Shown here one piece after another: positions 1 through 5,340 of a DNA stretch of 8,406 bases (position 1 is its first letter; the number at the start of each line of letters is the position of its first letter). The stretch spans positions 1 to 8,406 of the forward strand of contig JAJXZK010000212.1 of NCBI GenBank assembly GCA_021780095.1, given 5' to 3'. Made by a program: the position numbers and the translations under genes. The notes under the pieces are model-generated. The model did no database searches. It was not told where the DNA came from and saw only the letters and a program-made list of their open reading frames with translations. The DNA is from Acidobacteriota bacterium. Lineage in GTDB: Bacteria > Acidobacteriota > Terriglobia > Terriglobales > Acidobacteriaceae.

Positions 1-2
1 GT

Positions 3-107
3 CTGGAGAAAGTGGACTGGCTGTTCGTCTTCAGTTGCGCGGCGCACAACCTGATCCGGCTGCCGCGCCTGATGGCTCAACCACCACCGGAAATGCTTCG
101 GGAGTAG
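3..107 (+). CDS. IS1182-type DDE transposase, C-terminal end (5' part outside window)
   Basis: This frame is open from the left edge and stops at TAG 105-107, giving 34 residues. It contains LEKVDWLFVFSCAAHNL followed by IRLPRLM. From memory, this matches the conserved last segment of IS1182-family DDE transposases, where a (R)GLEKV motif is followed by a hydrophobic stretch and an AHNLxRL-type end just before the C-terminus. The enzyme would cut and rejoin the ends of its own insertion sequence. Only the tail is visible, so whether the gene is intact and where the upstream inverted repeat lies cannot be judged. The downstream end of the element was not located, because no partner repeat is in view. 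It lies on the side of the tRNA fragment (607-664) where an integrated element is expected. Family assignment rests on motif recall. Confidence 0.8.
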   Translation: MEKVDWLFVFSCAAHNLIRLPRLMAQPPPEMLRE

Positions 108-129
108 TGTGCCTGAGCAACGGTTGCAG

Positions 130-153
130 GCCTCAGGGATGGTTCCCTGAGGC
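130..153. terminator. Perfect 10-bp hairpin downstream of the transposase
   Basis: GCCTCAGGGA (130-139) and TCCCTGAGGC (144-153) are exact reverse complements around a 4-base TGGT loop, starting 22 bp after the transposase stop. The stem is strong enough to be a transcription terminator or a structural end of the insertion sequence. No run of T follows, so a classical intrinsic terminator is not shown. Confidence 0.45.
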
Positions 154-558
154 TCGCAAACCCCTATAAACACCGGACAGAACCGCACTTCAAACAGATT
201 TCGACCGGGAAGAAACGAACATCGCCAGGAAAGACGCCGCAATCAGGCAAATTTCAACGAGTTCCTAGGCCAAATCTCCGGTCAGCAGCCGTCATATGAA
301 CAGTTTCCAAACCAGACCTGTGCGCGCTTTTATATCTGCCTCCTCCTCTCAAGTGATTTAAGAGAGAACTCCGAGTCAGCCCAAATCGACTGATGTTCGA
401 GTCGGCGACCGTTTGCTTGATTTGATCGTGGCAGGGACACCTTCTTAACAGTCTGTGGTGATACTTTTGGGGATACTTTGTTCCGGAATCCAGTGCCATT
501 CAGTGCATGGCGATGCGGCAGGAAATAGCGAATCAACCGTCACATTACAAAAGACTTA
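154..558. other. Gene-poor stretch left of the tRNA fragment
   Basis: No convincing gene was found. Two overlapping minus-strand frames (254-499 and 330-536) are open but short. They have no good ribosome binding site and carry no motif I recognise. Because this stretch probably lies at the inner edge of an integrated element, a decayed integrase or cargo remnant is possible, but no R-H-R-Y tyrosine-recombinase residues could be placed. Confidence 0.4.
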
Positions 559-593
559 TGCAGACAAATGCAATTCGGTGCAACACTGTGCAA
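559..593 (+). repeat. Four TGCAR direct repeats at exact 10-bp spacing
   Basis: TGCAG starts at 559, and TGCAA starts at 569, 579 and 589. The spacing is exactly 10 bp, about one helical turn, so all copies face the same side of the DNA. The array ends 13 bp before the tRNA-derived core at 607. Helically phased short direct repeats beside an attachment core are what arm-type integrase or excisionase sites look like. The repeat is seen directly and its role is inferred. Five-base repeats can also arise by chance. Confidence 0.5.
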
Positions 594-606
594 GTGGGGA
601 AAAATA

Positions 607-664
607 GGACTTAAAATCCGCAGAGGGCAACCTCATGGGGGTTCAAGTCCCCCTCCGGGCACCA
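607..664 (+). other. 3' fragment of tRNA-Leu(UAA), probable attachment site (att)
   Basis: The fragment starts in the anticodon stem (GGA, 607-609). It then shows an anticodon loop CTTAAAA (610-616, anticodon TAA), TCCGC, a leucine-type variable arm GAGG-GCAA-CCTC (623-634 region), a T stem GGGGG/CCCCC (637-641/649-653) with TTCAAGT loop, acceptor strand TCCGGGC (654-660), discriminator A and encoded CCA (662-664). The matching 5' half (acceptor strand near GCCCGGA, D arm, full anticodon stem) is absent: the bases before 607 cannot pair beyond GGA/TCC. It therefore cannot be a working tRNA. A tRNA 3' end that begins near the anticodon is the usual duplicated core of tyrosine-recombinase integration. 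With the fragment on the + strand, the element should lie to the left, with the intact tRNA-Leu(UAA) beyond it. The tRNA identity is firm; its role as an att site is inference. Confidence 0.85.
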
Positions 665-1301
665 TGGAAATCACAAAACGATAGCTGCAATGCTCGGACG
701 CATGGGCAGATGAGAGTGATTGTTACGTAATCAGCCGGGCTGAGCTGAGAGTTGACACACTTCACGTGGCTGACTCAGGCGCATGTCTTTCTTTCCTGCT
801 TGTGCCTGATCGGAATGTGAGTTCAGAGTTCCTGGCGGCAGCTCCGATTTCCGATGCGGTCCACGGTACGCGCGAAAGCTTCGCAGTGCCCTTGATGTTT
901 TGAATTGCTGAGGCGCGAGCGGAGTCACAACCAGGCGTGATTCCACTCACAGACTCGATGGCAGATTCAGCTTAAAAAGAGCTGTACTTGCGGAAGATTG
1001 TTTCCTCTTCTAATTGTATTTCGCTCTCAGCGAAGACCAGAGATCCGTACGATCCCGGGCTCGGTAACACGTTGCGTATACCCATGACGAGTGCAAGTAG
1101 AGAGGCGAGCGCCCCGCGCTGCCTTGGAGTGTTCGGCGATTCTCCCCCTCCGCAAGTCGATCCGGGATCTGGAGGGGTGAGCCCGATGCAGTTCTCCCCT
1201 GCGTCTACAAGCACGCTTTCGGCCCGGCATAAAAACAGCCGAGACCAGTACACGTCTGACAGGGCCCCGCGAGTTGCAGCCTCGCAGTAAGGAGAATCGT
1301 A
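665..1301. other. Non-coding stretch between the att fragment and the exported-protein gene
   Basis: There are about 640 bp without a gene I can support. Overlapping minus-strand frames (731-946, 762-950, 972-1253) and one plus-strand frame (988-1290, TTG start) are open but mutually overlapping, lack good ribosome binding sites and carry no known motif. The last part must hold the promoter and leader of the gene at 1302. A perfect TTGACA at 752-757 has no convincing -10 partner. The segment is expected to be chromosomal flank just outside the integrated element. Confidence 0.4.
1145..1177. repeat. Nested inverted repeat 125 bp upstream of the exported-protein gene
   Basis: CCCCTCC (1145-1151) pairs with GGAGGGG (1171-1177). 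Inside the loop a second dyad, GATCC-G-GGATC (1159-1169), sits near the centre. It could be a leader RNA hairpin, a terminator for upstream transcription or a protein site. No T run follows. Confidence 0.4.
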
Positions 1302-2891
1302 ATGAGAATTCCACGCTATATCGCTCTCGGTTTAGCTTGGTTCAGCCTGGCCTCGTGCCTTGGCGCGTCGTCCTGGGCACAGAATCGCGCCGCCGCCGCC
1401 GCAACCGATCCACTTTCAAATATGAATCGGCTTCCCGTCGCCCTTGAACAGAGGGTACGGCTGCTCCGCACCGATCTGCAGGCGAAAGGCTTTGCGGTTG
1501 CCCGTGGCTATTGGACTCTATGGGGAGCGAACGACTGCAAGTATCCGCTCCAGGTCCTCGGCTATTGCTACGGCAATAATCCAACAGCGCCATACGTGAT
1601 CGCCGTTGTGCCAACGTGGCGCGACGAGTATCTGGACCAAAAGTTCCATCACATCATCAACGAGCCACTTCGGAATATGTCCGCGACCTACAGGTTGGAT
1701 CCGCATGAGGCGCTCATCGTCGTCGCTCAGCTTCCTCCAGAGGCACGCTATTTCGGCTTCGGGACGAACGTTTTCACGCGAGAGGCCGCCTATAACCCGA
1801 ACGATCCAATCATCCCCCATGTCTCCGGCGATCCGCTGTTGGAGCATATTCTTTTTGGCGCCTCCCCCGATCCGTCGCGGAGGATGACGATAGCGAGCAT
1901 TGGCAACAGCACCAACAACGTCGTGATCGGAAACCAGACGAAACATAGCCCGTGGAACAGGCCGGCGTACATCGTGATCACGTCGGACTCAGGGCTGGCC
2001 ACAACAATGACAAACGCGCTGGTAATGGCAGGCGCCGCGCCGTCGGATATCTTCATCGAGCCCGTCTCTCCAAAGTTGGTGAAAATTGGACTCGGCCGCT
2101 CGGCGGACGATCAAATCACCTACATCCGGTACTCTCTGCCGGTTGACAAGGTTGCGGGAGATCAGTGGCGGCAGAGTCTGCCCCTCACGATTCTTCGGGT
2201 GCGCGACCTGAGTTCTCGGCAGTACAACAATCCGCTGCCAATCCCGACCTATACACAGCGCCTGGCAAATTACGATGAGACCCAGCTGAGGGATGACCTT
2301 GGGGCCCTGGAGAACGCGGTACGGGCGAGCTGGAATCAACCACAGGCGGACGTGCTGCGGTTTTTCAGCGCGTATAAGTATCTCGATTTGATCGGGCAGC
2401 ACTGTCTTGGATACGGGTATCCCGACTCCTCTGTGGTGCGCGGTCCAATGGACTGCCTGGGCGACTCGCAGGACGCGGATTACCAAATCAGCCAGTCGGC
2501 GAAGATCGATAACGGACAGGTGCTTGCCGTGATGGGCACGCTCTCGACCGAGACGGGCAATGCAACCTATACCAGTTTGTCGGTGAACTGGTTTCCCGCA
2601 CTGGTCGGCGAAAAAAATATCGACGACACCGCGCTGAAAGGGACCGCCGCCAGCTTTGCTGGCGCACTGCAGCATAGTTCCAGCTGGTTCTATGTGTATT
2701 ATGTCGCTCGCGACTGCACCGGGCTGGCAAACTGCGTTCCGATTTCGACTCAGCAGGTGCCGCGCGGCGGGACTATTAAACTTATCCAGCGCAATTATGT
2801 GAATCCAGGGTCGACCAGCGGCCCGGATCCGAATTACGTTCTCAACCCCGTTTTCGTCGTTCTCAACGGGCAAAATCGGCCCAAGATGTAA
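1302..2891 (+). CDS. Exported protein of unknown family, possible lipoprotein, 529 aa
   Basis: Function unknown. The ATG at 1302 follows AAGGAG (about 7 bp spacing). The N-terminus is an export signal: R2 and R5, then a hydrophobic run at about residues 7-18. LASC (16-19) fits a lipobox, so C19 could be lipidated. A signal peptidase I site (S-W-A before Q27) is also possible, followed by an Ala-rich linker. The mature part has six cysteines in three close pairs (C79/C89, C368/C385, C472/C478), which suggests three local disulfides in an extracytoplasmic protein. A W/Y-rich block, GYWTLWGANDCKYP, lies at 69-82. Residues 150-160 (YFGFGTNVFTR) look conserved-type, and 222-260 resembles an alpha/beta segment. 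No membrane segment follows the signal and no catalytic motif was recognised. The codon pattern is clearly coding. It appears to be a single-gene unit, with 240 bp before the next gene. Confidence 0.88.
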   Translation: MRIPRYIALGLAWFSLASCLGASSWAQNRAAAAATDPLSNMNRLPVALEQRVRLLRTDLQAKGFAVARGYWTLWGANDCKYPLQVLGYCYGNNPTAPYVIAVVPTWRDEYLDQKFHHIINEPLRNMSATYRLDPHEALIVVAQLPPEARYFGFGTNVFTREAAYNPNDPIIPHVSGDPLLEHILFGASPDPSRRMTIASIGNSTNNVVIGNQTKHSPWNRPAYIVITSDSGLATTMTNALVMAGAAPSDIFIEPVSPKLVKIGLGRSADDQITYIRYSLPVDKVAGDQWRQSLPLTILRVRDLSSRQYNNPLPIPTYTQRLANYDETQLRDDLGALENAVRASWNQPQADVLRFFSAYKYLDLIGQHCLGYGYPDSSVVRGPMDCLGDSQDADYQISQSAKIDNGQVLAVMGTLSTETGNATYTSLSVNWFPALVGEKNIDDTALKGTAASFAGALQHSSSWFYVYYVARDCTGLANCVPISTQQVPRGGTIKLIQRNYVNPGSTSGPDPNYVLNPVFVVLNGQNRPKM

Positions 2892-2942
2892 GAAGGGGGT
2901 TCGGCACGAGCCCATCGGCTTGAACCTCCGTCGTCCTCACGT

Positions 2943-2970
2943 TGGCGCGTCGTCGCCCGGCGCCGCGCCA
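2943..2970. repeat. Inverted repeat in the gap after the exported-protein gene
   Basis: TGGCGCG (2943-2949) is the exact reverse complement of CGCGCCA (2964-2970), and the 14-base loop itself contains GGCGCC. It lies 50 bp after the stop codon at 2891. It could end transcription, but no T run follows. The rest of 2892-3131 holds no gene I can support. Confidence 0.35.
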
Positions 2971-3131
2971 GCGTTTCCCGAACGATTGCAGCATACTGAT
3001 CTCTCCGATGGAATGACCGCGCATCTCGGTTGGGGGCAAACAGCAGGACAGCGAAGCGACTCGCCCCCCGTTTCCCACCCGACCTCACACTCTATATTGC
3101 AAAGGTCCCCGGCGCCGTGCAAGCTTAACCC

Positions 3132-4031
3132 ATGCCGGAATTGCCTGACATCACTGCCTACCTCGCCGCGCTGCAGACGCGGATCGTCGGCCAGCCACTC
3201 GAGAAGATTCGTCTCGGCAGTCCTTTCCTGCTGCGAACGGTGAGCCCGCCGGTCGAAGCCTTTCAAGGTCACCCGGTCACTTCACTGCGCCGCATCGGTA
3301 AACGCATCGCTATCGGCGTCGACAATGGTCACTGGGCTGTGATTCACCTGATGATCGCCGGACGTCTCCATTGGCGACCCGTCGGAGCCAAGCTGGGAAG
3401 CCGCAACAATCTTGCCGCCTTCGATTTTCCCCATGGCTCGCTGGTTCTTACGGAGGCCGGATCCAAACGGCGCGCGACCCTGCACCTGTTTCACAATGAA
3501 GAAGAATTGCGCTCCATCGATCCCGGCGGTGTTGAGATTTTCTCGATCGATCTGGAACAATTTCGCGCCGCCCTGATCGCAGAAAATCGCACACTCAAAC
3601 GAGCCCTCACTGATCCGCGCATTCTCAGCGGAATCGGCAATGCATATTCCGACGAGATTCTGTATACAGCGCAGCTCTCTCCGATTCAGTTGACGCACAA
3701 GCTTGCGCCGGACGAGTGGAAAAAGCTATTCGCCGCCACCCGCGCAACACTTCAACTCTGGATGGATCGGCTCAAGGTTGAAGCCGTCGCGAGCTTTCCT
3801 GAGAAAGTGACCGCGTTTCGAAAAGAGATGGCCGTGCATGGTCGCTGTGGACTGCCATGCCCGCGCTGCGGTGCGCCCATCCAGCGCATCCGCTATGCCG
3901 ACAACGAGACCAACTACTGTGCCACGTGTCAGACAGGCGGCAAGCTTCTGGCGGACCGAAGCCTTTCTCGTTTATTGGGAAAAGACTGGCCGCGCACGCT
4001 CGATGAACTGGAAGCGTTGAAGCGGAAATAA
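3132..4031 (+). CDS. Fpg/Nei-family DNA glycosylase (formamidopyrimidine-DNA glycosylase, MutM-like), 299 aa
   Basis: A base-excision repair enzyme that would remove oxidised bases and nick the abasic site. It starts MPELPDITAYL: after Met removal, Pro and Glu form the family's catalytic N-terminus. Domains in order: N-terminal beta-sandwich (about 1-130), with K57 in RIGKR and H72-L-M74 matching the conserved Lys and His-x-x-Met positions; a helix-two-turns-helix at about 156-180 with DPRILSGIGNAYSDEIL, including conserved N170; and a C-terminal zinc finger C243-x2-C246-x16-C263-x2-C266. The length is slightly above the usual 270-290 aa. The finger's usual phosphate-contacting Arg (as in GGRxTxYC) is Asn here (DNETNYC), and the classic DxRRFG loop is replaced by GSKRRATL (110-117). 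This points to a separate subfamily rather than classical MutM. The chain continues past the finger with a Lys/Arg-rich tail. No upstream partner gene is visible. The TAA stop is at 4029-4031. Confidence 0.93.
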   Translation: MPELPDITAYLAALQTRIVGQPLEKIRLGSPFLLRTVSPPVEAFQGHPVTSLRRIGKRIAIGVDNGHWAVIHLMIAGRLHWRPVGAKLGSRNNLAAFDFPHGSLVLTEAGSKRRATLHLFHNEEELRSIDPGGVEIFSIDLEQFRAALIAENRTLKRALTDPRILSGIGNAYSDEILYTAQLSPIQLTHKLAPDEWKKLFAATRATLQLWMDRLKVEAVASFPEKVTAFRKEMAVHGRCGLPCPRCGAPIQRIRYADNETNYCATCQTGGKLLADRSLSRLLGKDWPRTLDELEALKRK

Positions 4032-4195
4032 AAGTGACGCGATATCCTCAAGCGCTGCGTTCGCTGGATCGTTCTCCCCGGCCAAAAGAAAAAGCACAAG
4101 GCGTAAAGTCGGAACTCGCTCTCAACGCATCCACTCATCCAACGACGGCTGAGAATCGTTCCAACTCCCCACATCACAGGATCTGTGACTTTGCT
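4032..4195. other. Short gap downstream of the glycosylase
   Basis: No gene or clear terminator was found. Short frames crossing it on both strands show no motif and no ribosome binding site. Transcription of the glycosylase and of the minus-strand reading frame ending at 4196 converge here. Confidence 0.35.
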
Positions 4196-4477
4196 CTAAT
4201 CCACAATCGTGGGCGTCATATTCATCGGCGGAGGAAGCAACGTCCGTGCTGCACGTGACATCGCAGGTCTCAGACTTACCCGGTCCGCCAGAACCCATGC
4301 TGGGCAGCAATGGATCTTCTCATGCCCGGTCAATATGACTTCATCGTGAGCCTGAGCCAAAGTCGCGAAGCACCTCGGATAAATGGAGTCGATCGATCCG
4401 TCGCGGTTGTGCCGATGGGCATACGCTTCAGTGCCGGCGTGGTCATTTCCAACTCTTTTCCGGGGGACAATCCAATG
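4196..4477 (-). pseudogene. Cys/His mini-protein reading frame, no standard start codon (probably decayed)
   Basis: On the minus strand, a frame of 93 codons is open from just after TAA (4478-4480) down to TAG (4196-4198). Its core reads AYAHRHNRDGSIDSIYP then RCFATLAQA (codons 19-43), followed by H52, H56, C57 and C58 in GHEKIHCC. From memory, small acidobacterial proteins share a HxHNxDGSFDSICxxCF core followed by a HxC near the end, probably a metal-binding or redox Cys/His site. I could not verify this. Here the first Cys of CxxC is Tyr (Y33) and only C36 remains. No ATG, GTG or TTG occurs in frame before the core. The nearest ATG (4446-4444) is in another frame that stops after 38 codons. 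A one-base indel or loss of the start is therefore likely; an ATT start (4471-4469) is the alternative. The C-terminal tail has a PPP motif. Homology is moderately supported; functionality is doubtful. Confidence 0.5.
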
Positions 4478-4849
4478 TTAGGTGGCAGGACTCGCAAAGG
4501 TCTGTTCCGTTTTGCTCATCTCCGTCTGGATTTTTTAACGTCGGACGCAGTGGATGCGCCCACGGATTCCCCATAGGGGCGGCCAACTCATGGCCTCTCA
4601 GCAAGAAAATCTCAGGCGGGGTTGTTAGTCAGTCAGCCTATTTAAACCCGTTGTTTTATCCCTTGTGCGACATCTTCGCCTCCCTCGACCAGGCAACCCC
4701 TTTCAGCAGATGTATTCAAGTCGAATTTCTAGTAGCGCAAAGTCCGTGTAATCTTGCGGTGTTGCAATATCAGAGCGCTGGGAATTCTATCCTCGCCACA
4801 AAAGAAGCGGTGAAGGCAAGCCTCAGGCTATGATGGACCCGGAGGGAAC
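4478..4849. other. Gap upstream of the 74-aa gene
   Basis: There are about 370 bp with no gene I can support. A frame at 4651-4833 (TTG start) and minus-strand frames crossing the 74-aa gene show no recognisable motif. Small palindromes occur, such as CCCCATAGGGG near 4569-4579. The promoter of the gene at 4850 should lie in the last 100 bp, but no well-matched -35/-10 pair was found. Confidence 0.35.
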
Positions 4850-5074
4850 ATGGATACTCGATCTTTGATTGCGGCAATTGACGCAGAAATATCTCGGCTG
4901 CAGCAAGTGAAGGCCTTGCTGTCTGGCCCCGCTCGCACGCAACATACCAACCCGCATCCGGCGGCCACCGCATTGAAATCCACAAAACGGCACAGGATGA
5001 GCGCCACAGCTCGCAATAAGATTGCCGCGGCCCAGCGCGCGCGTTGGGCTAAGTTCCGGAAATCTGCGAAGTAA
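4850..5074 (+). CDS. Small basic protein, 74 aa, helical N-terminus and Ala/Arg-rich tail
   Basis: Exact function unknown; likely a cytoplasmic, nucleic-acid-associated protein. The ATG at 4850 follows GGAGGG (4841-4846), a strong but closely spaced ribosome binding site. Residues 1-25 (DTRSLIAAIDAEISRLQQ and on) form a heptad-like amphipathic helix suited to dimerisation. A linker follows with H, P, T and K residues (about 26-48). The C-terminus is MSATARNKIAAAQRARWAK then FRKSAK (50-74). From memory, this resembles the basic end of many small acidobacterial and proteobacterial proteins (MSxxxRxxIAAAQxxRWAKxK), sometimes found with AT-hook or H-NS-like domains. Here the linker is shorter than I would expect and carries no clear GRP hook. 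It ends 47 bp before the next start codon on the same strand, so the two could be co-transcribed. Confidence 0.8.
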   Translation: MDTRSLIAAIDAEISRLQQVKALLSGPARTQHTNPHPAATALKSTKRHRMSATARNKIAAAQRARWAKFRKSAK

Positions 5075-5121
5075 CGATTCAGCCATGCGGTCCTCTCTTC
5101 ATCGGACAAGTCGGGAGAATT

Positions 5122-5340
5122 ATGAGCAGATTCCGTCGCACGCCACGTTACTCTCTGGGAGCATTCTGCGCGATCAGCGCTGTTGCCGGTCTAGGGCAGA
5201 CGAAGAAGACGGCAAACACTGCCGCCGACCTGCCTCGCTTCAAGTACCCGCTTACCCAGACTGCCAGCTCATTTTCTCCGACGGCTGGTATCCCAACGTT
5301 AGTGGCTGAAGCTGATACCCAGTTGCGCGAACAAGAATGA
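5122..5340 (+). pseudogene. N-terminal remnant of an exported protein, 72 codons, probably truncated
   Basis: The ATG at 5122 follows GGGAG (5113-5117). The N-terminus is a good export signal: Arg-rich (R3, R5, R6, R9), then hydrophobic Y10-G25. The mature part starts TKKTANTAADLPRFKYPL then TQTASSF (27-51), which from memory looks like the beginning of larger exported acidobacterial proteins (an LPxFxYPLTQ-type start). The frame then ends after about 20 more residues of unlike composition, and its last 42 bases overlap the end of the oppositely oriented peptidase gene (stop at 5299). The simplest reading is a gene beginning cut by a deletion or rearrangement between about 5275 and 5299. A genuine 72-aa exported peptide cannot be excluded. 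The start and signal are seen directly; the truncation is inferred. Confidence 0.5.

Noticed and set aside
601..664. Group I intron 3' exon in tRNA-Leu(UAA)
   Set aside because: Such introns split the anticodon loop, but here the match to tRNA already begins at GGACTT, 5' of the loop split point, with no tRNA 5' exon upstream in view. An att core fits better.
752..757. Perfect TTGACA -35 box
   Set aside because: No acceptable -10 box occurs 15-19 bp downstream and no gene follows in that direction for 540 bp.
988..1290. 100-codon plus-strand open frame starting at TTG
   Set aside because: No ribosome binding site, no motif and Ser/Pro-rich composition. It runs up to the true gene's ribosome binding site.
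1989..2915. 308-codon minus-strand open frame
   Set aside because: It lies wholly across the plus-strand exported-protein gene, which has a signal peptide and ribosome binding site. The antisense product shows no domain and is a shadow of GC-rich codons.
3093..3098. TATATT as -10 box of the glycosylase gene
   Set aside because: The position is plausible but the -35 region (near 3070) matches poorly, so I do not list it as a promoter.
4310..4576. 88-codon plus-strand open frame
   Set aside because: It is antisense to the Cys/His mini-protein frame, which has recognisable conserved-type residues, and it lacks a ribosome binding site.
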